This document shows, piece by piece, positions 1 to 12,500 of a DNA stretch of 64,000 bases. Both the position numbers and the translations under genes were made by a program. Source of the DNA: Argyresthia goedartella. Lineage: Eukaryota; Arthropoda; Insecta; Lepidoptera; Argyresthiidae. The notes under the pieces are model-generated. The model was not told where the DNA came from, did no database searches, and saw only the letters and a program-made list of their open reading frames with translations. The first letter of the stretch is position 1; every line of letters starts with the position of its first letter. The stretch lies in NCBI GenBank assembly GCA_949825045.1, contig OX463836.1, positions 9,007,829-9,071,828 on the forward strand. The letters are read 5' to 3'.

Positions 1-1
1 G

Positions 2-518
2 TGACCGTTTCCGGTATTCTATTATAGACGGTTGGGCCTGCGACGTGCGTGAGTTTGGCGGCTTTCTCTGATGAGCGGGGTACGGTGACGAGTTTCCCCG
101 CCGCCGCGTTGCGTGTGCCGTGTCTGTGGTCGTCCGCGTGCGTTCGGTACGAACTGAGGTTCTCGCGCGTGTACACTGCGATCTGGAAGATCACTATGGA
201 TGGTAGCGTTAAGATTCCAAGTTTCTTAAAGTGGGGTTTGGCGTGAGTGTCGCGTGGGACCCGTGACACTATCCTGACAGCCCTTTTTTGCAATTTGAAG
301 ACACGCTCCCAGTCGGCTGAGCGACCCCAAAGCTCGGCGCCGTACTGGAGGAGTGAATGCACTGTTGCAAAGTAGCACGAGCGCACGACATCGTCGTGTA
401 GGGTCCTGGCTAGGCGGCTGAGCGCGAAGCATGCGGCACCAAGTCCGCACAATTTGTGAATGTGGTGGTCCCAGGACAGTCCTCTGTTCAGCTCAAAGCC
501 GAGAAAGGTAGTGACCTT
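2..518 (-). pseudogene. LINE reverse transcriptase C-terminal part (Zenon/CR1-like), runs off left edge
   Basis: Read on the minus strand from about 518 to 2, one frame stays open without a start codon. It gives the part of a non-LTR reverse transcriptase just after the catalytic core: FLGFELNRGLSWDHHI, then a segment with YFATVHSLLQYGAELWG, then FKLQKRAVRIV, and a final PTVYNRIPETV. These are the fixed landmarks of the CR1/Jockey group thumb and C-terminal region (family knowledge). The catalytic FADD box would lie to the right of 518, but the frame stops making sense there, so the copy is broken at that side. The left edge of the window cuts the 3' end. No stop is seen inside the frame, so this is a fairly young fragment. 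Confidence 0.8.
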
Positions 519-639
519 GAAATGGTAGTGGATGCTCATTATTCATAGTCATTACAAATCAATCAATCAATCAGCCCATTGCCTCTTCTTTACAATGCCA
601 CCTACTCCAGTCCTTGATGCCAGTTAAACCTTGAAATAA

Positions 640-926
640 TGGCTGACTTGGCGAATTATAGAGCAAGAGAAGGCCTTTGGGGAAAAGTCTTTAGTAAAAA
701 AAAAGAGTAATTTAGAAAATATTGACGCAGTTGTCTGGTGGAAAGGCCTTTTTAAAGCGAGACCACTTATCATAGTTGCTGTGCGAATATTGACAGCGTC
801 TTGTACATCAGCAGCTCCTGAACAGTCTTGCAGTAAACATGGACACATGCACAGTTTGAAGAGAAACCGTTTGACAACTGTGATGGCAGCAAAATATCAT
901 ATATTTCTTATAATTGGACTTTTCTG
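640..926 (+). pseudogene. hAT transposase C-terminal dimerisation domain remnant
   Basis: From about 733 to the stop at 924-926 the plus strand reads VWWKGLFKARPL, then ILTASCTSAAPEQS, then HMHSLKRNRLTT. This is the pattern of the hAT family dimerisation domain (WW, then the SAA.ERSFS-like block, then RNRLT). The upstream part from 640 carries in-frame stops, and no N-terminal zinc finger or DDE core is present. It is a short, decayed 3' piece of a hAT transposase gene; no terminal repeats were found around it. Confidence 0.65.
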
Positions 927-1420
927 AACAAGAAACCAGCGTTGAAGAAGAAGAGGAACCACTATCCAGTCCCCTCCTGTCATGATTTTTGTATTTATAT
1001 TGTTTAAAATAATCATTTTTGTGCGTTATACTGAGAAAAGTATTTATTTTGATGAATTTTACTTTATCAAATGTCTTCTTTTGTATTGCAACCCCTCATC
1101 GAGTTGTCATTCTGATCTCAACGTGAGCTATAAATGGCCGTCTTGAAGGGCGGAGCGTTCACTGTGACAACTTGGTATGTACGAGGAACCTATGTCCGTT
1201 TGTATCATGAAAATATTCTTGTGGGCAATATACAGTTAGCCTATCAGCCAGAGTGTGTAAATGTGAATACCCATTGTAAAATATACAAGTGAACTATCCG
1301 TGGAGTGTTAATAACCGAGCGAGCGAAGGGCTCCATTTCGAAAAGATAGGAGGCCGATTTTGCTTTCGTCTGTCTCTATGTGTGTCTGTCAGTTCCGGTC
1401 TAGGGGCCACAGTTTTCAAG
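927..1420. other. non-coding stretch, nothing recognised
   Basis: AT-rich sequence with no convincing frame, RNA gene or repeat boundary. Short open frames here show no family motif. Confidence 0.5.
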
Positions 1421-3202
1421 CGATCCTCACAAAACTCGGCACACGTGTTCCTTGAATTAAAAGTATTTTTTTGTCGAGAGCTTATCTTGATTTTCCGCTG
1501 GGTGGGGGGGGGGGGGGAGTTGGGGAGTTATGACGTCATTAATTTTTTGTGTTTTTTTTTTAATTGAAAATTTCTTTAGTATCGTTGTGATCTGGAATGT
1601 TATGGTGGTATGAAATGTGGTATGAAACGAAAAAGCGACAGTAAAAAGAGAGAGATACATAACTCCATACGATTTAACGTGCGAGAGAATGAGATAGCAA
1701 GCATTATACAGTGTTTCGTATATTTGCGATCTCCTTTTTGTGCGGTGCTTCGTACCCAATCCAGTTTCGCTAGCAGCGCGCGCGGTTTGCTATCGAGACA
1801 ACATGCCGAAGTGATCCATCAAAAAGTATAAAAACGACACCAATCATATAATGAAAAAACATGGTGTGTCGTATTTTCGGTAAGTAAAAATTATAAGTTT
1901 TATAACGTAAAAGAATTGGGGCTGAATTAACCCTCAATCTTACCTAATAACGTAATTTTTGAATAAATATTTTAATAAATGCGTTGGGTGTAACAAAGTT
2001 CCTCGCCGAATGAATGTAGTCGTTTTTGACATGATGTGTTGAGAAAGTTTGGCGCCTATTTTATTTTTGCTTTACATGATGTTTATAATTAATAAGCAAT
2101 ATCTAAATTATAGATAATTAACATCAAAGTCTAAAAATATAGATTTGGTTAGTACGGTATATATACTTGGTTTAATGTTTGGCTACCACACGCACACACT
2201 CGCAACGAGCGAAGGACAGGTTTTGAGGTGATTTTGAACTTGATGCTGTATCTTGGGTATATATGATCGGTAAATAACCCGGATACCCTTTCCTGTAGTG
2301 TCTACCGAGATATAGTGGGGGTTCTTGCGCCGGATCTGGGGTCCGGCAAAAGCATACATGTACGGCGAAAGCATACGATCAAGTCCGAGCGTTGTAAGTG
2401 TGTTAGTACGTGTGTGTACGCGCCTGCGTATTACAAAGCTTCGGAAAAAGCATCACACAACCGTGGTGTATTTGTACACGTGTATCATTTAAATGTGCAG
2501 CAGTCGCACTGTATCACAGTCCACAACAAGATCGAAAACAGTAATTGACGCAGTATTCCAACATTACATTAATCAAATTGAAACTAAAGTATTCATTTCA
2601 TATTTCAGTTATCATAAGCCTCTCATATCATTCATCGAAAATGCAAACTCGGAGTATTCAGACTCTATATTTATTCAAATTGCAGTGAATAAAATCAAAA
2701 AATATTTTTAAACTTGGTATTAATATTATCATAACTAAACCCTACAATTATCCTACTCACATTTTACAATCGTTTTAGTATTTTTAAGTTCATTTTTTTG
2801 AATTTTTCACTTCTATCGCGTGTGAACTGCACACATGTTTTTTTTTTCTGAAAACTATCGTGTGGGGTATCAAATTAAAGGGCTTCATTAACCGGTTCTA
2901 AAAATATACTACACAATTACCTTTCGGCCGCCTGTTTTCTAAAAATCCAAGAAATATTTTCAAAACATACCAAGTTTGGACTCCTCGAAGTAGGAGACGG
3001 ATTAGTAGAGGATCTATACAGACCATGAGAGTGAGTGAAATAGACTATAACTATTTTCGTGAAAAGTCAATAGATTGTATTTTAAATCGCAAAATGTAGT
3101 TTATAAAGTTATTGGTGCGGCTACTTTACTACTTGATTTTGATTGAATCTAAAATACTTACCTATAAATTGGTTCACAGTCCCCCCTGTTAGCGAGGTCT
3201 AC
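1421..3202 (-). repeat. dispersed repeat, copy 1, interrupted; matches 17808-20157 in inverted orientation
   Basis: The stretches 1421-1580 and about 2885-3202 match, as reverse complement, 20040-20157 and the flanks 17808-18026 plus 19934-20000 of the copy at 17.8-20.2 kb. Shared landmarks are the G-run at 1502-1520 (C-run at 20057-20078), the CTTTCGGCCGCCTG block at 2922 and the CCCCCCTGTTAGCGAGGTC end near 3195. This copy lacks the transposase block found at 18027-19912, so it shows the empty site. It instead holds about 1.3 kb (1580-2880) that the other copy lacks; I do not recognise that insert. A third fragment of the family lies at 35160-35200. Confidence 0.75.
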
Positions 3203-3736
3203 ACTAGTTTTATAATACTCCCAAGAAGCGAAATGAGAAGTCCTACGACAGATTTTGGATCAGCCGTCAATGTTACATGGACAAAGCCACGATGTGGAAT
3301 TTGTCGACGTAGGTGCGGTAGAAAAGGGTTCTGACGTTTTTGTATGGCGACTAGCAAACCTTTTTAAAAAAAATCTTGATACCTATCTGCGGCTATCAAT
3401 GTCCATCGATAGAATAAATTATTAAAACACATGTGTGCAGTTATGAATTTCTAAAACGATATCCTTTGCGAGAAATCTGAGTTCAAAGGGCAAGTATGTT
3501 ATTTTCGTCGCATTTGAAGTCAGATTTCTTGAAAACTATAACGTACCAGAAATGTATAATTAAACACATTTATTGTTTATAAAAAAAACTCTATTGATCG
3601 ACACCTGTTTAATCAATGGCAACAGAAATTATGATTTTTCGACAGTTAGTATGCCAAAATGTTACATGCCCTTTCGACACAGATATTGAAAGTGATAGTG
3701 ACTAAAACATTCATCAACTTGTTTTAAACATGACAA
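3203..3736. other. non-coding stretch, nothing recognised
   Basis: AT-rich, no supported gene. It lies between the dispersed repeat and the SINE-like copy at 3737. Confidence 0.45.
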
Positions 3737-4046
3737 CAATGTAGCCCATTAATGTCCCCACCGAGGGGCACGAGCCTTTACCCAGATAGGAGTAAGATTG
3801 AGCCATAATCCACCACGCTGGCTCAGTGCGGGTTGATGGAGGGGTGTCGGGCTAGTGGCCAACCCGACTGTCAGAAGTTATCAAGCTGCCCTATTAGGGC
3901 CTCTGACCAGCTTAACGACTATACCACGGAGCAGCGATAGTAGCCGGGACCTGCAGCTTGTCGTGTCATCCGAAACACGGATGAACCGAAACAAATGCCA
4001 CATAGAAACGGACACCCATCTAGTACATCTTGTACCCGTCTCGGCC
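3737..4046 (-). repeat. SINE-like repeat (family A), minus orientation
   Basis: The tail side starts with GTAGCCCATTAATGTCCCC at 3741 and continues through a GC-rich body (CCACGCTGGCTCAGTGCGGG). The same body is found at 12799-13079 and, in the opposite orientation, at 5525-5727. In the 12.8 kb copy the body leads into a tRNA-like head; here the head is replaced by other sequence that runs into the 71 bp array. Confidence 0.65.
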
Positions 4047-5182
4047 AAATGATGCTACCCGCACTATCGTTTCCGATGTGCGAACCAGTATGCCACGGAC
4101 GCTTCATTGTTGTTTACAAATGATGCTACCCGCACTATCGTTTCCGATGTGCGAACCAGTATGCCACGGACGCTTCATTGTTGTTTACAAATGATGCTAC
4201 CCGCACTATCGTTTCCGATGTGCGAACCAGTATGCCACGGACGCTTCATTGTTGTTTACAAATGATGCTACCCGCACTATCGTTTCCGATGTGCGAACCA
4301 GTATGCCACGGACGCTTCATTGTTGTTTACAAATGATGCTACCCGCACTATCGTTTCCGATGTGCGAACCAGTATGCCACGGACGCTTCATTGTTGTTTA
4401 CAAATGATGCTACCCGCACTATCGTTTCCGATGTGCGAACCAGTATGCCACGGACGCTTCATTGTTGTTTACAAATGATGCTACCCGCACTATCGTTTCC
4501 GATGTGCGAACCAGTATGCCACGGACCCTTCATTGTTGTTTACAAATGATGCTACCCGCACTATCGTTTCCGATGTGCGAACCAGTATGCCACGGACGCT
4601 TCATTGTTGTTTACAAATGATGCTACCCGCACTATCGTTTCCGATGTGCGAACCAGTATGCCACGGACCCTTCATTGTTGTTTACAAATGATGCTACCCG
4701 CACTATCGTTTCCGATGTGCGAACCAGTATGCTACGGACGCTTCATTGTTGTTTACAAATGATGCTACCCGCACTATCGTTTCCGATGTGCGAACCAGTA
4801 TGCCACGGACGCTTCATTGTTGTTTACAAATGATGCTACCCGCACTATCGTTTCCGATGTGCGAACCAGTATGCCACGGACCCTTCATTGTTGTTTACAA
4901 ATGATGCTACCCGCACTATCGTTTCCGATGTGCGAACCAGTATGCCACGGACGCTTCATCGTTGTTTACAAATGATGCTACCCGCACTATCGTTTCCGAT
5001 GTGCGAACCAGTATGCCACGGACCCTTCATTGTTGTTTACAAATGATGCTACCCGCACTATCGTTTCCGATGTGCGAACCAGTATGCCACGGACCCTTCA
5101 TTGTTGTTTACAAATGATGCTACCCGCACTATCGTTTCCGATGTGCGAACCAGTATGCCACGGACGCTTCATTGTTGTTTAC
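4047..5182 (+). repeat. tandem array, 16 units of 71 bp
   Basis: Unit starts fall at 4047 and then every 71 bases up to 5112, giving sixteen full units with no spacers. Each unit begins AAATGATGCTACCCGCACTA and ends TTCATTGTTGTTTAC. Differences are few: some units read GGACCCTTC instead of GGACGCTTC, one reads GCTACGG for GCCACGG, and one has TTCATCG. Because 71 is not a multiple of 3, no frame is preserved across units, so the array is not coding. It is a minisatellite with very recent homogenisation. Confidence 0.97.
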
Positions 5183-5524
5183 ATTAATTATGTTATTGTT
5201 ACATTATGTAAAATAAATGTATGGTGACTGAATTGTTGTAGTAGTTATTTTTTTGTCTAGCCGTGATTCCTTCATGCATTTTTCCTGGAATTATTCCACG
5301 TTTTTTCCCAAAATGAATTGATTCCCGGGTAGAATCCCATTGACAACACTTGATTATGTGCTTTTCACCAGAGGCCTCATGGTGGTAGACGCGACATAAA
5401 CTTTAAACATAATACTTTATTATGGGATAGGTAGAGTCACTATTGCTTCTGGCCCCACACTAGGCGTGTGAACCAGAAACAGTGACGTCACAGTCATCCG
5501 TAGGCCGGGCATTTTTTGGAATGG
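5183..5524. other. non-coding spacer with SINE-type fragment
   Basis: No gene. Around 5445-5500 a block CCCCACACTAGGCGTGTGAACC resembles blocks in the SINE-like pieces at 61.87 kb and 37.79 kb. Confidence 0.4.
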
Positions 5525-5727
5525 GTTTACGCTTACTTCTCATGCACGTTCGAATCCTGACCATGTACCAATGAGATAGTATAGGCTACTATAGACGTGG
5601 TAGTGGTTGTAAAACCCCTCCAATAACCCGCCCTGAGCCTGCGTGGTGAACTATGGCTTAATGTTACGCGTATCGGGGTAAAGGCCTGCCCCTCGGAGGG
5701 GACATTAAATGGGCTACATTTATTATT
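5525..5727 (+). repeat. SINE-like repeat (family A), plus orientation
   Basis: Inverted relative to the copy at 3737: it ends CCTCGGAGGGGACATTAAAT followed by GGGCTACATTT. Near 5548 it carries GTTCGAATCCTGACC, which fits an RNA polymerase III B box. With 3737-4046 it frames the 71 bp array as an inverted pair about 2 kb apart. Confidence 0.65.
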
Positions 5728-6541
5728 CTATGAATTACGAAGAAGAACATCTCCGTTATTAATTTATTCATAACCCTGATTATTATATTACAATGTCCAT
5801 CTATTATTTAATCATTTGCTAAAAGTGGGCACAATTGTGTCAATGCCACCCCGTAAGGGAACAGGCGTGACGCTGTGTTTTATGATTTTTTATCTTTTGC
5901 GCTTGACTGTACCACACACGAGTGTTGACTAATGATTAGCCTATTCGCTCGTATATATTTGTATGCATCGCGATTTAGAACCTTACGCCATAGTATTAGA
6001 GTTCACATCCTATAAAAAGCCAAGTGTATGAATACCTACTTCTACATAATGTCGTCTACACAATTACACATTGACAACACAGTTGTTTACATTATTTAGT
6101 CCCCGTCGGAGCTGCGCTGAAAAACACGTTTTTGTTCTGTGAGCTGTGAGTTATCTTGCTTATAATTAAAAATAAAATAGATAACTTTAAAGATTCTAAA
6201 AAAGACTGCGATATTGTAACACGAGTCCTAGGCTTAAAATCTGGAATAAGTTATAAAATATCACTGTTTATGGGCTGCCAAAAGTTGTCCCCCCCAACTT
6301 AGAGTTCGCAAATTTATGTTTGGCATGGCATACCCATACGGTACCAAACAATTCCAGAAAAAAATACTTGTTGAATGTATTTAATTTAAAGAAATCCCCT
6401 AGTTATTAAGTAATATACAATTGATGGTGTGTAAGAAGCAGAGGCCTCTATCCAGCAAGTGGTCAATGTGGAATGGTGGACAGAAAGATTGAGAGATTGA
6501 AACAATCTTCTAAAAACTGCAACTGTTCCCAGTAACTAAAC
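5728..6541. promoter_or_regulatory. upstream region of the dehydrogenase gene
   Basis: No repeat or gene was recognised here. It must contain the promoter and 5' untranslated region of the gene starting at 6542 unless a non-coding first exon lies further away. I cannot point to a convincing TATA box or initiator, so no site is claimed. The start codon context is GTAACTAAACATGG, acceptable for an insect. Confidence 0.35.
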
Positions 6542-9500
6542 ATGGACGCGATCATTTTTGACGGAAAGAAAAAGTCGTTGGCGTACCACAAGGACTGGCC
6601 GGTTCCGAGGTTGGTAGACGAGTATGATGTCATCGTCAAAGTTGCGTATTCCGGGATCTGTGGTACTGACCTTCATATTATACAGGTATGTCTACAATCT
6701 ACATGAACTTAGTAGGTAGTAGTAGTAGTAGGTAGGCAATACGCGTGTTTTGAGTGTAAAAACCACTACAGTTTTAGTGGTATACTAGTGAATCTTTAGG
6801 CCTCAATATTTAGTTGATCGGAATTAACACCTCTCATCCATGGATGAGGTGGGTTTTTACAGCCAAAGTGTGGGTGGTTGTTGTATTTTTTTTACAATCA
6901 AATCCTTCAGTAGCCTACCACTACAGGAGAAGTTAAGAAGGACGACTTATAGTAATTATTATTCTAAGAAAACTGGTATTTTATTATAGAACATATAAAT
7001 TTAAACACACGTAAGGCGCTACGCATACAGGAGAACGGCGTAAGGCATATGGCGTAAGGTATGTTTGATCACGACCTTCAATCAAGCTGTAATCCTCACC
7101 GTTGAAACCTTCATGAAAATTAAATTTGGTACTGCTAAAAAATAGTCCAGAAATAGTCCTAAATAGTCCACAAAGAAAGAAAATTAGTCTACTTATAGTT
7201 CGAAGTTTTATATATAGCTGTAATCCTCACCAACCTATAGCTATAGGTTAGTGAGGATTACAGCTTGACGTCATATACATATATATATATATATATTATA
7301 TATATATAACAATAATAAACACAAATGGATATAAAACATCTGTTTTTTATATCACATTTATATATATGTAACTTAGTTTTAATCACAATAATCACAGTTC
7401 ATTGGTATAATCATCACATAACATCAAACATTGTTCGATTAATTACAGTCTTAATCATTTCAATTTTAGGTATTTCATTAAGTGTTTACCTCTAAATAAT
7501 TGGCACCTCCCGAGTATAAGTATACATAAAGGTGTAGTCAAATTTCAAGGGGATAACCCCTTAAAAATTGACTACACCTTTATGTATATGTAGGGACATC
7601 ATAGTTTCGCCATGAAACATCTTCAGGGCAACTTTATTTTTAACCTCTTCCAAAAATGAATATACAGGCTGTTGTTTTGTAAAGTTACGCCCGGCTCAGG
7701 AACTATAGTACCCATCATTATGAACAACTTTACCCAGAAACATATGGTCGCAAATGAAAAAAAAACATCCCTCATTACATTCTGATCAGCTGATTACATG
7801 TTACTATGGGAGACCCAAGATGTTTTTTCGTTTGCGACCATATATTTCTTGTCAAAGTCAAATTGCTCTGATAAAAACGGTTCTTTAGTGAAAATAGTTC
7901 AGAATGATGTTTCTGACAACCCCTAATTTGACAGCCTGTTTATAAATCCCATGTCATGGACTTGTAATTATGATTTATTATCATTTATAAAAAAAACAGT
8001 CAAAATAAAGCAAGTATAATTGCTAGATCTCTAACCCAACGAGTAGTCTGTAGAGTTCAATTATTATGGAAAGTGGCAGTAAAGTCATGAAAATTCCGAA
8101 TAACTGATGTTGATTTTAAATATTTTCATCATTTTTAAATCAGTATTAGAGCGTACTATGCTTTTTTACAAAATACTGTGAATACTGTACTTTTATATTT
8201 TTGTGCTATCCTTTTTAACGCACCTAAATCCAACACTGGTTGTCGTATAGCGCAGCCGGTCTGGCGCAGAGGGGTAATAAAATTGTAACCTCATATTGTT
8301 GTACCTCTGTAGGAAGGTAGGTAGTTAGGTACCTACAGCAGGGGGCTAGCCCATCGCCGCAGCTATGGAGATAAAAGGTTGCCCAACGATGTTTTCCATC
8401 ACCGTAAGAACGTTTGTATAATGTACATTGGTTAAATTACTTATCTCAATGGTATATGGTCAGCACCGGATTCGAACACGCATCTCCTGCGTGAGAAGCG
8501 AGTATGAAACCACTAGACCATGGAACTCAATTGATATAAACCGGTTTATTAGGGTTTACCCCATTATTATTTTGTACACGACGGTACATTTATGAAATGT
8601 ATGGGAAATTAAACATTGCATTTTTAATGCTGTTCTTCAAAGTAAAACAAGTGGTAATGATTATTGTTTTGGTGGACTATTTCTGGACTTTTTTTTGGCT
8701 CAAATATCAATTGAAAGTCGTAGGCGGTCCGGAGATATTTGATGTTATCAAATGTTCAAGCTGTAATCATCATCAAGATGTCTTAATAACACTGGAATCG
8801 TTGAAGAACTATTTCTGAAATTTGGCATGTCGTGTGGACTATTTCTGGACTAATTTTTGAAACCTAAACCAAGTCGGTAGGCCCTTCCGTTTGACGTCAA
8901 GCTGTAATCCTCACCAACCTATAGCTATAACTTCGGAACTTTAAGTGGACTATTTTTTTTTCTTGGTGGACTATTTAGGACTATTTCTGGACTATTTTCT
9001 AGCATTATCAAATTTCATTTCCATGAAGGTTTCAATGGTGAGGATTACAGTCTGAAGGTCGTGTTTCATCTTCGCCGCGTTCTGTTTGCGAACGCGACGA
9101 AGATCAAACGTACCTTACGCCTTATGCCTTACGCCGTCTTCTGTTTGCGTAGCGCCTTATATGCCAGTGGGTTGATGATGGATGGTTGATGTGAGATGAT
9201 CGACAAGCGTGAAGTTCCTTGCTAAATTAAATGCAGAATTCACTTCAAAGTATATTAGGCAAATAAACGTGGTGAAAAAATATTTTCAATAGATAGTTGA
9301 TTTACAATGGATGAAATTGTATTAAATAATATTAATTAGGACAACACAACATTCCTTAGACAGGATGAGGTTGAGAGGGAGATTTTGACAGCTATGGTTT
9401 TTAAACAGTGTTGCTATGTTTAAAAGTTGCTAGATTACAATATGTACATAACTTACATGGTAATATTTCTAACAACCTCGTGCAGGTTGAATGTAAATAT

Positions 9501-12500
9501 ATCATAAATCCCACCTTATCCAAAAATAATAAAAATGTGTATAAAATAAGCTATAAACTTTTAATGTGTCTTATTTAAATTATCAACTAAATATGATTAT
9601 TATCGATCGATTAATGATTAAAAAAAGGTTCTATATAATTTTCCAAAATAATTTCCCGAAAGTTTACAACGTGTCTGAGGCGGGTTTTTACAATCATGCA
9701 TTTTTTAAAACAACTGTCATTCATAGCGAGTAAAAAAAAAATCCAAAGCGAATAAACACTAATCCCGTGCTGACCCGATGTTCCAATGATTTAAGTAATT
9801 TATCATAAAGCTTTGCAAATACGTAGTACTAACGTCGATAGAAACTATCGTGAGGAAACCTTCATATCACAGGCGCGGCGATGAGTAACCGCCTAATCCT
9901 CCTTGTAGAATTGAGTGACTGGCTCGTTTTATTTCTTTGTACGGTCAACAAAAATGGAATGTTAAACAAAAACTTTTTCTATCGTCAGGGCGAGTTCCCA
10001 GCCCTGGACTCGCGGCCCTTCCCTCTAGGGCACGAGTTCAGCGGCACCGTACACAGGGCGGGCAGCAAGAGCAAGTTCGTCAATGGACAGAAGGTCGTCG
10101 TTGACCCTAACAGGTATAAGTATAATAAATAACGGCTGGTATTTAATCGCACATCAAAAACACTTTATGTTTTAAATATTTTATCTACACACGTATCATA
10201 AACCCTCTTTACTGCGTCCAAAAACCGCACGCTACGACTAACATAATGATATACTACTTGGTAAAAACTCATTTCTTCTCTAAATATTGATACATTATGA
10301 CAATAATGTATATTTTTTCGACAAATTATGACATTCAAATTTCGAACGCCGTCGCCCGCCTGCGTGTCGCCCCTAGTTTGTCTGTGAAGTTGGTACTACT
10401 GAACAAGCTAAACAAGTGCAGAGCAATTATCAATGCCACAATACCGGTCGAACATGCGGTTCCTGAACACATCAAAGAGAGCTTATGATATGTGTGTAGA
10501 TAAACTAGTGTATGTAACTGTACATAATTAGGCCCTCCAATATGTATCAGTCACATAAACTACTATAATAAGTAGGTACTTAAGTTTATGTTTTAAGTAT
10601 TTTTTGTTGTTCTCACATGTTGAACCTAACACGAAGGATAAAGGGGGCTTCTCTTATCTCACCCCCTTTACCCTTCACCTAAGCTACCGCAGCAAATATA
10701 AGGGATATTTGCTGTGCAAATCAGTATTTTTGATGTGCAGTTCAATATTTCCCATAAATAACCTGCAACTAAGATCATTTCTTTTATTGGTACTCTACTT
10801 TACGCACATTTTCTTTATTAAACATATTCTAGAACGTGTCTTGCTCTAAACCAACGTCAAAACCAAACAGTGCCTACAATTTTAGAGAGGATATTTTTTA
10901 TTGACCCTTTTCTCATCCCTTTGAGTCCAAGGGGTCCGACTAGTATCCTTCTAGAACTTTTTTCTCTGAGTAATTTTTAGTAAAGATACAGGCCGCGACT
11001 TTCTTTGGGTCTGAGCGATCTTTGTCCTCTCTTTCTCGCATAGGGTTAGGCGGAGTGAGAGAGAGAGGTGAGAGCTCGCTTAGAGCCAAAGAAACTTGCC
11101 GCGAACTGTACCCTACTATTTTGGGAACATGTGTTTAACAGAAGTTTAACACTTTATTCCATTGAGTGAGTCCAATAGGTCCGACTAGTCGAACTCCTAG
11201 AACTTTTTTTCCTCTAAATTATTTTAGGATACCTATTAAGCACAAAATGTCTGCAGGCCATGCAACTTGTGCGACAACTGCCACAAGGGCAAGTACCAGT
11301 TCTGCTCCACGCCGAACAAGTGCAACCTGGGGGTCTTCGCTGACGGCGGCTGGGCGCAGTACTGTAGGGCTCCGGAGGACCAAGTGTTTTTATTGCCTGA
11401 CCATGTCACTTTGGAACAAGGTAAGGTTAAAGTAAAGCCAAGGTATTTCCTAAAATAAAAATAAAATATGTAACTAAACTATACATTAATTATTTTAAAA
11501 TCCCTCAACACAATAAATGAAACACAGATAAGAAACTGCTTTTTAAGTGACCGATGATATGACTTCTATCTATATTGTTCAGGATTATATTTTTAATCGA
11601 TGTTTTAATGTATAAATGTTTATGTTCATGTTATCTTTCAGGCGCTCTATGTGAACCGTACTCATGCGTTTCTCATGGATACGACCGAGCTTCGCCCTTA
11701 TACGTCGGCGATAAGATACTCGTCGTTGGCGCGGGGATCATTGGTTTGTAAACATGCATCTATTTATAAAATAAGGTAAAATCCTTATATAACTGTGCTT
11801 ATAATTTTCATGTTATTACATCGCTAGTTAGCGGAGTGCGTAATTCATATGGAAATGAAACAGTCGGCCGCTCACTGGGAGCCGTAGTAGGAGCCAGATT
11901 TGCAGAAAAATAATACTTTGGTACCTATTTAAGTCACGTTCAGCAAAACACATTCCAATTACCTATTAGTTTTTTAAGGGAGGATTTGAATCAGTGTCAA
12001 TTTGATGCTACACTGGTAAGAAAAAAGCGGCTGTGACCAGACCGTGACCATATATTCCCAGGGAAAAGTTGTTCAAAATCATTAATAAATTAATCGTTTT
12101 ACTTATTGTTTCAGGAAACCTCTGGCTTACGATTCTGCACCACACAGGACACCGTGACGTCACCGTCTCAGAGCTCAACAAGACCAGGCTGGAGCTTATA
12201 GAGAATCTTGGTAAGATATGTTAACAGCTGTCAAAAATATATCCTTGTCAAAAATTAAGAGGTCTTTTAAAGAAGTCATCTGTCAAAAATTATTGTCAAC
12301 ATGCAACCTGTCAAAAACCTCAATCGTGACAAAAAAAATATTGGTCAAAATGTCTCATTTATTCTGTAAAATTTAAGGATTTTCAATATATAGTTTTATT
12401 TTTTGTAATTTTTGCAGAAACCGGCTTCAGACTGATAACTCCTGATGTCTTGGAGAAAGAAAAGAAAGAATATGACGTCATTATTGATTGCACAGGTAAA

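Larger units (their letters stand above)
7011..9160. mobile_element. foldback element with ~200-250 bp terminal inverted repeats, in dehydrogenase intron 1
   Basis: The left arm (7011 to about 7266) begins TAAGGCGCTACGC and holds GGCGTAAGGCATATGGCG, ACGACCTTCA and AATAGTCCAGAAATAGTCC. The right arm (about 8890-9160) is its reverse complement, ending GCGTAGCGCCTTAT. The right arm has an extra ~40 bp block near 9065-9105 that is itself a hairpin (CTTCGCCGCGTT / AACGCGACGAAG). At 7219-7266 the left arm carries a full hairpin around CAACCTATAGCTATAGGTT. The interior codes for nothing recognised; it repeats the phrase GTGGACTATTTCTGGACT several times between 8670 and 9000 and holds smaller MITEs (7522-7587, 7664-7940) and a SINE (8338-8528). 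Confidence 0.75.

Noticed and set aside
1457..1759. 100-codon minus-strand open frame
   Set aside because: Low-complexity (H, P, T-rich) and spanning a repeat boundary; no motif.
4047..5182. CRISPR-like array
   Set aside because: The 71 bp units follow each other without unique spacers and the window is eukaryotic; it is a minisatellite.
5030..5227. Open frame inside the tandem array
   Set aside because: The unit length is not a multiple of 3 and no frame continues across units; it is a by-product of the repeat.
6542..10132. Joint biosynthetic cluster of dehydrogenase and P gene
   Set aside because: The genes are 25 kb apart, separated by transposons, with no shared pathway or regulatory sign.
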